64,000 nt of DNA, from positions 1 to 64,000 of the forward strand of contig CAZMIL010000003.1 of the NCBI GenBank assembly GCA_964566425.1, given 5' to 3'. A model generated the notes under the pieces. The model saw nothing but the letters and a program-made list of their open reading frames with translations. It did no database searches and was not told the DNA's origin. The position numbers were made by a program, and so were the translations under genes. Shown piece after piece: positions 55,759 through 63,915 of this stretch. Origin of the DNA: CAZMIL01 sp964566425. GTDB taxonomy: Bacteria > Patescibacteriota > Microgenomatia > UBA1406 > GWC2-37-13. How positions within the stretch are numbered: position 1 is the stretch's first letter; each line of letters starts with the position of its first letter.

Positions 55759-56496
55759 ATGTATAGATTGGAGAGCGGTCCCAGATCAACTCCCGTTTTA
55801 GACAGGCCACCTCAAGCAAAGGCCTTTATTGAAGGTTCAATTCATCAACCATCATTAATTGGTAGTTTTCCGCATTTAGACGCTTGGTTGGAGGTTGTTG
55901 GTCGCGCGGAAACCTCTGTTCCTCTGCGTAAAGGTTTTGCTTTAGTTGCGGAAGACGTTTATCGTAAACTCGAGTCTGAAGCGACCAAACAAATCGCAGG
56001 CTTTGTAGCTTATTCTTGCTCGATTATTATTGATAAACTGGGTGCTCCTGATAACGGTTTTAGTTTATCTTTTATTGAGAGAATGCGTGATTTTATCGAT
56101 ACTGCGCAAGGTGGCTTAGTGCCGCAAGACCAAATGACCCGTAAAGATGCAGAAGTCTTCATTAATGAGGCTTTAAACTTCATTTCAGATCTTCCCAATG
56201 CTAAAGACGATCTTTTGGAGATCAGGAAAAAAGTAATCGAGTTTATGTTCGGATTCTATCATGAATTAAATAGAGACAATAATTTGACTATTCAAGGCGG
56301 GATGGCTCTGTTTGGTTTGGCCCTTTCCAAAAGAACTTTCACCGATCATAAAGAGGTTCGGGCAAAATTGATTGAGACTGCCAAAAAAGATCCTACGGCT
56401 TGGAAAATTTACAGGGCTTTTGAAAGGGATCTTTTTGGTGGCAAAGCCTACGAACCTGAAGATAATAATCTCGACTTCTCCGGAACTTATATTTAA
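55759..56496 (+). CDS. Soluble helical protein of unknown function
   Basis: 245 residues, mostly helical (FIERMRDFIDTAQGGLVPQD, RKKVIEFMFGFYHELNRDNN) with a disordered N-terminus. TTGACA and an extended TGTTATAAT precede it, with a leader of about 30 bases. No family recognised. The stop overlaps that of the methyltransferase on the other strand. Confidence 0.6.
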   Translation: MYRLESGPRSTPVLDRPPQAKAFIEGSIHQPSLIGSFPHLDAWLEVVGRAETSVPLRKGFALVAEDVYRKLESEATKQIAGFVAYSCSIIIDKLGAPDNGFSLSFIERMRDFIDTAQGGLVPQDQMTRKDAEVFINEALNFISDLPNAKDDLLEIRKKVIEFMFGFYHELNRDNNLTIQGGMALFGLALSKRTFTDHKEVRAKLIETAKKDPTAWKIYRAFERDLFGGKAYEPEDNNLDFSGTYI

Positions 56497-57047
56497 CTAT
56501 AAACAAAAAGTTTATTTTTTCCTGAAAATATTTTGGCGGGTTTTCTGTGGGGGAGGGGATAAAAGTAGGAGATTAATCTAAACGATTTCAGGTCTTTTTT
56601 GAGCTTCTTATATATTTTCTCTAAAAACCATGGTGAGATATAGAGAAAGATGATAATATCATTTTGGTTTATCCAGGATCCGGTAAAGCTGGATAGTTGT
56701 TTTAGATCGAATTTAAACATGTCGGCATAAAGGATTTTGATCCTCCTTCGATTTGGGTGGAATAAGCGTTTGAGGTTGAGAATTAAGACCAAAACGGGAT
56801 TGATCTCGACTGCGAAGAATTGTGTATTCAGCTTTTGTTGATGAGCATAGGAGGCGGCCGCAAAAATGACTTTCCCATCACCAGCTCCCAGATCCACAAT
56901 TTTTTGGTTATTTTTTAGTTTTAAGGCTTTGAGAATAAGCGGGAGATCGTGCTTATTGGTGGGGAAATAGGGGATTGGCGAGAGTCTTCGGGAGATAAAA
57001 AAGAGAGAAAGCAGGCAAAGGATGAGGATTATTATGAGGATAATCAT
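56493..57047 (-). CDS. Membrane-anchored class I methyltransferase (FAM173-like)
   Basis: 184 residues: N-terminal helix (about 2-20), then a Rossmann-like SAM domain with KIVDLGAGDGKVIFAAA (motif I), FFAVEINPVL (motif II acidic residue) and KILYADMFKFDL. The anchor plus this motif set recalls FAM173-type lysine methyltransferases. A minus-strand TATTAT lies 7 bases before the ATG. Substrate unknown. Confidence 0.8.
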   Translation of the reverse strand: MIILIIILILCLLSLFFISRRLSPIPYFPTNKHDLPLILKALKLKNNQKIVDLGAGDGKVIFAAASYAHQQKLNTQFFAVEINPVLVLILNLKRLFHPNRRRIKILYADMFKFDLKQLSSFTGSWINQNDIIIFLYISPWFLEKIYKKLKKDLKSFRLISYFYPLPHRKPAKIFSGKNKLFVYS

Positions 57048-57069
57048 TGGTATAATAATAGCACCAAAA

Positions 57070-57156
57070 GGGCGGGTGGCGGAACCGGCAGACGCGTAGG
57101 TCTCAAAAACCTATGGTGGCAACACCGTGAGGGTTCGACTCCCTCCTCGCCCACCA
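57070..57156 (+). tRNA. tRNA-Leu(CAA)
   Basis: Acceptor GGGCGGG/CTCGCCC (one G-U pair), anticodon stem TAGGT/ACCTA with loop CTCAAAA giving CAA, class II variable arm, CCA encoded at 57154-57156. Confidence 0.95.
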
Positions 57157-57252
57157 ATCACTTGACACGCAATTTTTGAAAATAAGGAGTCCCCCTAGCA
57201 CTCGCGCGGTTCCCATTTTCCCAAAATTAGCGTAATTGCTCATTACTTTGTG

Positions 57253-57281
57253 TTGAAAATTTAACGCTCCGGTGTTATCAT
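57253..57281 (+). promoter_or_regulatory. Promoter TTGAAA-17-TATCAT
   Basis: TTGAAA (57253-57258), 17 bases, TATCAT (57276-57281), six bases, ATG at 57288. Leaderless layout. Confidence 0.65.
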
Positions 57282-57287
57282 ACCCTT

Positions 57288-58241
57288 ATGACTCTGCAAC
57301 AAATTTATGATCTGGCCGTTGAAATGGCAATCAAGGCAGATCCGCGCAGTCAGGCAGGAGTCAAAGACTATCTTTCACACCTCAAACAAGACTACACAGA
57401 GTTGCCAGAAAAGAAGAAAAAGCTATTTGATAAAGAGTCGCTGCGCAATCCCTATTCGGATTCGCGGATTCTTTTTGGTGAATCAGAATTGGAAGTTAAG
57501 AAAGTTCTGGCCGGCATTGATGCGGGCACGGCCGAAATATTGCTTGCCGATAGATTAAATCAACAGGGAGCAAAAATTGATTTGTTGATTTCACATCATC
57601 CCAGTGGACACGCCCTTGCAGGTTTACATGAGGTAATGGATATTCAAATAGACATGTTTGCAGAGGCAGGCGTACCGGAAAATGTCGCCCACGCTCTTTT
57701 CAATGAAAAAAAAGCCATGGTCAAACGACGCTTCAGTCCCTTAAATCATTCACAAGCAGTTGATGCGGCCCGTCTGCTCAATATTCCTTTACTTTCTTTG
57801 CATACAATTTGGGATAATATTGGTCACCAGTTCATGAAACAGTATGTAGCCAAAAAAACCTACTACAATCTTGGTGAGCTTTTGGAATATATCACTGATA
57901 TTCCGGAATTCCAAGAGGCAGCCAAAGGCAAAGCCGCTCCCAGTATCGTTGCCGGCTCACCAAAAAACCGCACTGGGAAAGTTATTGTGGGGTTTACTGG
58001 AGGGACAAATCCTTCTAAAGAACTATATATTGAGTTAGCTAAAGCCGGAGTTGGGACGATCGTCGAAATGCATGTCCCCGAAGAAGTGATTGCAGAACTG
58101 CGTAAATTGCATATCAATATTATCGACGCCGGACATATGGCGGCCGACTCCATTGGTGCAAATCTCTTCCTGGATGAATTGGAGAAAAAAGGCATTAGTG
58201 TAGTTCCTTGTTCAGGACTGATGCGCATCAAGCGCAAATAA
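57288..58241 (+). CDS. NIF3/DUF34-family metal-binding protein
   Basis: 317 residues. Metal ligands seen are LLISHHPSGHAL (His-His), EMHVPEE and IIDAGHMAADSIG, the three blocks of the NIF3 fold. NIF3 proteins form a toroid and are linked to GTP cyclohydrolase-like or metal-insertion roles, not settled. The N-terminal 60 residues are an extra helical part. Single gene with its own promoter. Confidence 0.85.
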   Translation: MTLQQIYDLAVEMAIKADPRSQAGVKDYLSHLKQDYTELPEKKKKLFDKESLRNPYSDSRILFGESELEVKKVLAGIDAGTAEILLADRLNQQGAKIDLLISHHPSGHALAGLHEVMDIQIDMFAEAGVPENVAHALFNEKKAMVKRRFSPLNHSQAVDAARLLNIPLLSLHTIWDNIGHQFMKQYVAKKTYYNLGELLEYITDIPEFQEAAKGKAAPSIVAGSPKNRTGKVIVGFTGGTNPSKELYIELAKAGVGTIVEMHVPEEVIAELRKLHINIIDAGHMAADSIGANLFLDELEKKGISVVPCSGLMRIKRK

Positions 58242-58256
58242 AGTTTTTACTAGTCG

Positions 58257-58303
58257 TTCTCGACTGCGATCGAGAATCAACAGATCCTCGTTTTCGCGAG
58301 GAT
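58257..58303. repeat. Two tandem small hairpins between genes
   Basis: TTCTCGA-ctgcga-TCGAGAA (58257-58276) and ATCCTCG-ttttcg-CGAGGAT (58284-58303) fill the 75-base gap. No T-run follows, so they are more like the dispersed palindromic elements seen at 49.4 kb than terminators. Confidence 0.5.
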
Positions 58304-58316
58304 AACGGAAACTCCG

Positions 58317-59405
58317 ATGAAAGCGCAGGATATTATTAAAACTAAAAACATTATTCGCGTGTCGCCGGAAGATACCTTGTCTTCAGTTCTGTCGCAACTA
58401 TCTTCATCTCATGATGCGGCTCTTGTCTTTTCTGACGATAAAAAATTTCTTGGGATTATTAATCCTTACCATTCCCTAATAAAATCCTCTTACCCTGGCA
58501 ATGCCAAAGTTGAACATGTTATTTTTCATGCGCCTCGCATAAAATCCAATCAGTCGCTGGAGAAAGTTGCTCAAATGATGGTAGAATCAAAAGTTCATTA
58601 TCTACCTGTTTTCGAACAACAAAAAGAAAAATTTTTGGGCATTGTATCAGCTAGACACATTTTGACTCTTACTAAGGATTCACCCGCTTTTAGAAACAGT
58701 ATTGAAGAATTTTTAAGGATCAAAAACAGGCCGGTCGTTACCGTTTTTGAAGATGATTTAGTTTCCTACGCGATCCATTTATTCAGAACCCGCAAGCTCT
58801 CAAAACTGATTGTTGTTAACAAAGACATGAAGTTACGCGGAGTACTAGCTCATTATGACCTGATTCAATTTTTAGTTGCGCCAAAGAAAAAAGGTCACTG
58901 GGGAGATCGCAAAGGCGATCGAATCAGCCTCCAACACAGCTTAGTTCGTAATTTTACCAAAACCTTAGTCCTCACTCTTTCCTCCATTCATACACTGAGA
59001 GACGCTTTGCAGTTGGTTTTGGACAAAGAAATCGGTAGTGTAATCATTGTTGATGAACAAAGACACCCCATTGGAATAATTACTACACGTGATTTTCTTG
59101 GACAATTAACGAAGAAATCTCAAGCTCAGAAGTTTGAAATTGTCGCCAAAAATCTATCTGTCGAAAGCCGCCGGATCTTCGGCGGTTTTTTTAACAGCGT
59201 AGTTTCTTTGAGCAAGAAGATTCCCGATTTGGCTAAAGTCAGATTGTTTATTCGGGAGGAGAAAAAAGGGGGAGTATTTGAGCACGTAATGGCCTTAATC
59301 CCCAGAAAAGGCACCCCCAAGATAATCAGGCAGCAGGGAAAAAACTTGGTACGCATGTTGTCAGAATCGCGGGCGGCATTAATTAATATGCTTAAAAAGA
59401 AATAG
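58317..59405 (+). CDS. CBS-domain protein with possible HPF-like C-terminus
   Basis: 362 residues with four CBS motifs in two pairs (about 1-125 and 130-265), each ending in a GI(I/V)-type strand (FLGIINPYHSLI, FLGIVSARHILTL, LRGVLAHYDLIQF, IGIITTRDFLGQL). CBS pairs bind adenosyl nucleotides. The last 90 residues (DLAKVRLFIREEKKGGVFEH, SESRAALINMLKKK) look like a ribosome hibernation factor/HPF domain by pattern, which would link nucleotide sensing to ribosome state; that part is a tentative call. Confidence 0.75.
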   Translation: MKAQDIIKTKNIIRVSPEDTLSSVLSQLSSSHDAALVFSDDKKFLGIINPYHSLIKSSYPGNAKVEHVIFHAPRIKSNQSLEKVAQMMVESKVHYLPVFEQQKEKFLGIVSARHILTLTKDSPAFRNSIEEFLRIKNRPVVTVFEDDLVSYAIHLFRTRKLSKLIVVNKDMKLRGVLAHYDLIQFLVAPKKKGHWGDRKGDRISLQHSLVRNFTKTLVLTLSSIHTLRDALQLVLDKEIGSVIIVDEQRHPIGIITTRDFLGQLTKKSQAQKFEIVAKNLSVESRRIFGGFFNSVVSLSKKIPDLAKVRLFIREEKKGGVFEHVMALIPRKGTPKIIRQQGKNLVRMLSESRAALINMLKKK

Positions 59406-59406
59406 G

Positions 59407-59985
59407 CTAACTAGCGATCTCTTCGATGAAAGTGATTGCGCTCCTTAAATTTGAAAATTTATATTTGTAGTTCACTCCTTTATCCAGAGCATTATTAATC
59501 CAAAAAACTTTGGTTTTTGAAAGGCGGTCGTTGTTTAAGAGTTGAATAATATCCCAATTGTCTTCGACGAAAATGTCGAGTTTAAATTTAGCGATCATTT
59601 TTTTTTTGAAGACAAAGGGTTGTTCCTCTTTGGCGTTATGAATATAAGCTTTGAAATATTTTTTGGCTTCAATTTTTTCCATCCATTTATCAAAATCGGT
59701 TTTTAGGCTATCGTAACGGCCGGTGACAATATAGGCCTCGACTTTTCCTTGTTCAACTAAACGTTGCAGATGGCCTACTCCTGGAGCGATAAATAAACTG
59801 GATTTGTGGATCAGAAGCCATAAAAATTTTTCCCACTTCGTTTTAGGAATATAAAAAGCGGTTTTTCTCCTGTGCAAAAAAAGTTTGCGGAAAGTAGCAA
59901 AGACTGGGCGGACTATTCGAGCGGGGTTGTAGAGAATGACGCCGTCGAGGTCAAAGCCCACTTTCAGCGGTTGATTGCTTGCCAT
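59407..59985 (-). CDS. HAD-superfamily phosphatase-like protein
   Basis: 192 residues. VGFDLDGVILY (motif I, two Asp), YIVTGRYDSL (motif II) and FVEDNWDIIQLL (motif IV) are present; a Lys for motif III is among several in the middle (KKKMIAKFKL). 5'-nucleotidase-like or small phosphatase activity is plausible. Divergent from the epimerase gene with a short AT-rich promoter region between. Confidence 0.85.
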   Translation of the reverse strand: MASNQPLKVGFDLDGVILYNPARIVRPVFATFRKLFLHRRKTAFYIPKTKWEKFLWLLIHKSSLFIAPGVGHLQRLVEQGKVEAYIVTGRYDSLKTDFDKWMEKIEAKKYFKAYIHNAKEEQPFVFKKKMIAKFKLDIFVEDNWDIIQLLNNDRLSKTKVFWINNALDKGVNYKYKFSNLRSAITFIEEIAS

Positions 59986-60026
59986 CTTAAGGTTTAATTA
60001 TAATTTATTATAATGGGAGTTTATAG

Positions 60027-61070
60027 ATGAAAGTTTTAATCACAGGCGGGGCGGGGTTTTTGGGCATGCATCTGGCCAACTTTTTTGCCAAAAAGGGGTG
60101 GCAGATCGTTCTGCTTGATCTTGCTGTCTATGACAAGAATGAGTATCCCAAGAATTGTCTTTTCCTCAAGGGCGATATTCGCGATAAGCAGGCTGTGGCG
60201 AAAGCCATAAAAGGGGTGGATGTAGTCATTCATGCGGCCGCCGCCTTGCCTCTCTGGTCAAAAAAAGATATTTTTGCCGTTAATGTTGAAGGCACAAGAA
60301 ACTTACTGAAAGCATCCTGGGAACAGAACATTAAGCGCTTTATTTATATTTCTTCAACTGCCGTCTACGGGATTCCAAAAAAACACCCTGTGTATGAAGA
60401 TGATCCTTTGCAGGGGGTAGGGCCTTATGGTAAGAGTAAAATTGCCGCCGAAAAACTCTGTGAGGAGTATCGCGGCAAAGAAATGATAGTAACGATTGTT
60501 CGTCCCAAGACTTTTGTCGGGACTCATAGACTGGGAGTATTTGAGATTCTCTTTGATTGGATCAAGGAGGGGAAAAAAATCCCGCTTGTCGGTAGTGGTA
60601 AAAATCGTTATCAACTGCTGGATGTTGATGATCTGGTGGAGGCAACTTATTTATTAACGAATTCTAAAAATAGTGAAAGAGTCAATGCTAATTTTAATAT
60701 CGGCGCTGAGAAGTTTAAGACGGTCAAATATGATCTTCAAGAATTGTTTGACTTTGCACATTCCGGGTCGACGATTTTTCCTACTCCGGCATGGTTAGTT
60801 AAAAAAACTTTATTTATTTTGGAAAAATTACATCTTTCACCACTTTATCAATGGGTCTATGAAACGGCCGACAAGGATTCATTTGTGGCAATCAGACGGT
60901 TAACTAAAACTCTCAACTGGCACCCCAAATACTCTAATTCACAAGCATTAATTAAGGCCTATAAATGGTACCTTGACCATTACGACGAAATAAAAGCTCG
61001 AACACCCGGAGTGACGCATACTGTAGGGTGGAAACAAGGAATCTTAGGGTTTTTCAAAAAGTTTTTATGA
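60027..61070 (+). CDS. NAD-dependent epimerase/dehydratase (extended SDR)
   Basis: 347 residues. TGGAGFLGMHLANFF (NAD-binding glycine motif), LKGDIRDKQAV, ISSTAVYG with YGKSKIAAEK (catalytic Tyr-x3-Lys) and a substrate half with YQLLDVDDLVEA. It probably acts on a nucleotide sugar for a surface glycan. It converges with the GT39-like gene. Confidence 0.9.
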   Translation: MKVLITGGAGFLGMHLANFFAKKGWQIVLLDLAVYDKNEYPKNCLFLKGDIRDKQAVAKAIKGVDVVIHAAAALPLWSKKDIFAVNVEGTRNLLKASWEQNIKRFIYISSTAVYGIPKKHPVYEDDPLQGVGPYGKSKIAAEKLCEEYRGKEMIVTIVRPKTFVGTHRLGVFEILFDWIKEGKKIPLVGSGKNRYQLLDVDDLVEATYLLTNSKNSERVNANFNIGAEKFKTVKYDLQELFDFAHSGSTIFPTPAWLVKKTLFILEKLHLSPLYQWVYETADKDSFVAIRRLTKTLNWHPKYSNSQALIKAYKWYLDHYDEIKARTPGVTHTVGWKQGILGFFKKFL

Positions 61071-61086
61071 TTCCGTTTCGAGCGCC

Positions 61087-62655
61087 TTATTTGTTCCTTT
61101 GAAAGATTAACACCTTAGGGTGGTCGTAGACGGTGAATGACTCGTCGGCCGAGTCATCGGGAATTTGTAATTTCCAACTACCAATTTGCAAGCGAGGGTA
61201 ATCGGTGAATTCCGCCACTTTTTTGAAGCCTAATTGTCCAATAAAAAGTTTCTTATAGTATTGTGCGGTTAACGGATAACAGAGTCTGAATTTTCGACAA
61301 TCGGCCAGTTTTTGCAATGGGACATAAAGCCGATTGGAGGAAAGAATGATGAAATCGCTTTGTTGCAGTTTTTGATTGAGAATGTTCCATTTTTGTCGGT
61401 TGTCCGGTTGATCATAAAGACTCATGATTACGGTCTTGTAATTTTCCGCGCCAACTAAAGGCAAAGAGTCATCCCAATGTTCAACTGCTAGAGTTGCACC
61501 CGCCGGAATATTCTGTTGGATCCATTTGGTTGCGGTGACCCTGGTGTGTTGTTGAGAATAGATGCTCATAAACATTGCCGTCCAAATAAAAATTGCCAAC
61601 AAGACAGAGATAAGGACAAATTTCCTAATAGTAAGTTTAGCTAAAGCATAGCCTGCCATAAGCGCTAAAAAGGGGTAAATTGGCAGCATATAGCGCATGA
61701 ATTTTACCGCCGAGCGGCCAATGAGCAAAAAATAATAGATAGCAAACAGGGAAGAGTAGAAAAAGAGTTTATATTTCTCCCTCTCTTTAAGCGACAAGAA
61801 AATTCCCAGCAAGGTAAAAATTGATAGCAAAGGGCCCAGTCCCCACCAGAAAATATTCTTGAGGTAATAATAATAGGGAATAGTTCCTACGTACTGAAGA
61901 GTGTAAGGGAAAGTATAAGGATCGCTGTTGAGCTTTAATTGCTGGAAAATATCCGACAGGTACTTTTGCCAATCTAGATAGGCAAAGGGCATAGAGATGA
62001 AACTCAACAGCAGGAATGAGGCAGAAACCAGTAGAAGTTCGGAGATAAGAACTTTAGATTGCCTGAAGCGCTTAATAATTATTGTTAAACCGACAAAAGG
62101 AATAAAAATAACCGCTGTAAATTTGGATGTTACTGCTGTTGCCAGAATGACTCCCAGCAAAAAGACTTTTTTTAGATTTGGTTTCTGCAAATATAACAGC
62201 CAGACATAGAGTAGAATAGTTAGGAAAAAAGTCAGGAAAGTATCGACGATGAAAAAATGAGCATTCTGGATCGTAAAAAAAGAAATAGCATAAACGAGAG
62301 CTGAAAACAGAGCAATTTTTTTATCTCTAAAAATTAATTTGGCGATTAACCAGATAAAATAGACTGTTAAAATATCAACCCCGCTAGACAATAAACGACC
62401 GAGATACAGCATCCCGTCATAATTAGCAGTGTGTAAACCAAAGAGATCAACAAATTGGGCGATGCCTTTGAGTAAATAGATTGGCAGAGAGCCGTAATTG
62501 AAAAAATCAGGATTGAGTTTATCAAAAAAATGGATTTTGTCGGCGACCATAATCAACTGCCGTTCATCGGGGTGTAAATGAAAACCTTGATCCCAATTTA
62601 TTCCGTACAAACGTACCCCCAAAGCTAAAAGGAGAATGGTTGTTATTCCCAGCAT
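61087..62655 (-). CDS. GT39/ArnT-like membrane glycosyltransferase
   Basis: 522 residues with about 11 membrane helices and a soluble C-terminal tail. HLHPDERQLIMVADKIHFFD in the first outer loop carries the His/Asp/Glu motif of PMT/ArnT-type enzymes that use polyprenyl-linked sugars. It should transfer a sugar outside the membrane to protein, lipid or wall. The start has TATTAT 7 bases upstream, overlapping the promoter of the next divergent gene. Confidence 0.85.
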   Translation of the reverse strand: MLGITTILLLALGVRLYGINWDQGFHLHPDERQLIMVADKIHFFDKLNPDFFNYGSLPIYLLKGIAQFVDLFGLHTANYDGMLYLGRLLSSGVDILTVYFIWLIAKLIFRDKKIALFSALVYAISFFTIQNAHFFIVDTFLTFFLTILLYVWLLYLQKPNLKKVFLLGVILATAVTSKFTAVIFIPFVGLTIIIKRFRQSKVLISELLLVSASFLLLSFISMPFAYLDWQKYLSDIFQQLKLNSDPYTFPYTLQYVGTIPYYYYLKNIFWWGLGPLLSIFTLLGIFLSLKEREKYKLFFYSSLFAIYYFLLIGRSAVKFMRYMLPIYPFLALMAGYALAKLTIRKFVLISVLLAIFIWTAMFMSIYSQQHTRVTATKWIQQNIPAGATLAVEHWDDSLPLVGAENYKTVIMSLYDQPDNRQKWNILNQKLQQSDFIILSSNRLYVPLQKLADCRKFRLCYPLTAQYYKKLFIGQLGFKKVAEFTDYPRLQIGSWKLQIPDDSADESFTVYDHPKVLIFQRNK

Positions 62656-62661
62656 TTCAAC

Positions 62662-62668
62662 TATAATA
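62662..62668. promoter_or_regulatory. Overlapping divergent -10 boxes
   Basis: Plus-strand TATAAT (62662-62667) is 6 bases before ATG 62674; minus-strand TATTAT (62668-62663) is 7 bases before ATG 62655. Both genes should be leaderless and compete for the same DNA. Confidence 0.6.
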
Positions 62669-62673
62669 ATAGC

Positions 62674-63495
62674 ATGCTGCCCGTTTTTCTTGATCTGAAA
62701 GTCCTCAAGATTTATACTTTTGGGATCTTTTTGATCTTGGCTTTTTTTTGGGGAAGTTATTTGCTGTGGAAAAATTTTTTACTCACCGCTCATAAAGAAG
62801 AGGAAGTTTTTGACGGTTTGTTTATCAGTTTGGCGGTAGGTTTATTTAGCAGTCGTTTACTCTACGTTATTCTGCATTTTACTGATTTTGGGATCAGTTT
62901 TTTTAAATTCATTTTGATCAACGGTTATCCTGGTTTATCCCTTTATGGCTTTTTCGCGGGTTTCATTTTCGGGCTTTATTTATTTTTTTTGAGCAAGAAA
63001 GTAAAGTTGCAGGAAGTCCTGGACTATTTTGTTCCTTCTGCTTTTCTGGCTCTGGCTCTGGCCGAAATCGGAGTCTTTTTTTCCGGCCCGGAAACAAAGT
63101 TGCCGGTAGATAAAACATGGTTAAACTTCCTGCCGTTGGCCGAATCACTGTTTTTTTTCTTGGGGGCTTTTTGGAGTTATCGAATTCTCTACGCGGTCAG
63201 AAGAGAAAAATATTTTAAAGGTTTTAATGCTTGGTTTTTCTTTTGGTACTACAGCATAATCAGAGCGATTGCCGATTTTCTAGTTGGCGGAAAGGCAGCC
63301 GTTTTAGCCGTGGATTTTAATCTTATTCTTTCTTTTGTTTTACTCTTGACAACGAGTTTTTATTTTTTATATTATTTCAGAAGTCTTGTTTTTGGGGGAT
63401 TTCTAACAATTACCAGACAAGCATTCAAAAGAAATGGCAAAAAAAATCACAAAAGCGCTCATCAAGGGGTACAAGGAACGACTAGAAAAAGATAG
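62674..63495 (+). CDS. Lgt-like prolipoprotein diacylglyceryl transferase family protein
   Basis: 273 residues with about seven membrane helices. AVGLFSSRLLYVILHF gives the Arg of the first Lgt motif, and GLSLYGFFAGFIFGLYLFF the Gly-Ser-x-x-Gly motif; the usual H-x-x-x-R/E signature is weaker (FFWYYSIIRAIADFLVGG). It may transfer diacylglycerol to prolipoproteins or be a divergent relative. No lipobox-bearing protein stands out in the window. The end overlaps the DksA-like gene by 62 bases. Confidence 0.75.
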   Translation: MLPVFLDLKVLKIYTFGIFLILAFFWGSYLLWKNFLLTAHKEEEVFDGLFISLAVGLFSSRLLYVILHFTDFGISFFKFILINGYPGLSLYGFFAGFIFGLYLFFLSKKVKLQEVLDYFVPSAFLALALAEIGVFFSGPETKLPVDKTWLNFLPLAESLFFFLGAFWSYRILYAVRREKYFKGFNAWFFFWYYSIIRAIADFLVGGKAAVLAVDFNLILSFVLLLTTSFYFLYYFRSLVFGGFLTITRQAFKRNGKKNHKSAHQGVQGTTRKR

Positions 63496-63799
63496 GCGCG
63501 AACTTCTACAACAAATGGATGAACTAGCTAGGGGAGACCCATTTTCCGATCCGGATCACGCTTCTGATAACGCTGCTATTGATACCGATGTGCGTGAACA
63601 AATGGGCCACGATACAATTGTAGCGCAACTTAAGGACTTGAAGATGCGACTCAAAGATATTGACTTAGCTTTGGAAAAAATAAAAAAAAATAGATACGGT
63701 TTTTGTGAGAAATGCGGTAAAGAAATCTCATTGGCGCGGCTGAAACTGATCCCGGAAGCCCGCTATTGTGTAGACGACGAGAAAAAGCTCTTCAGCTAG
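63434..63799 (+). CDS. DksA/TraR-type C4 zinc-finger protein
   Basis: 121 residues. Coiled-coil N-half (about 10-35 and 60-85, with ASDNAAIDTDVREQ between) and the zinc finger GFCEKCGKEISLARLKLIPE followed by ARYCVDDE (C4-type with the last Cys partner replaced by Asp, as in some DksA-like proteins). It likely binds the RNA polymerase secondary channel. It lies inside the end of the Lgt-like gene. Confidence 0.9.
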   Translation: MAKKITKALIKGYKERLEKDRRELLQQMDELARGDPFSDPDHASDNAAIDTDVREQMGHDTIVAQLKDLKMRLKDIDLALEKIKKNRYGFCEKCGKEISLARLKLIPEARYCVDDEKKLFS

Positions 63800-63915
63800 C
63801 GTCTCACGGTTTTTGCCACTAATTGAGAGTTGATTTTTTCAGTGTTATCATTGATAAATGAGCACCCCAAGCTCTTAAAACAGGAGGAGAATTTTCTTCA
63901 AATTTAGCCTTTGGA

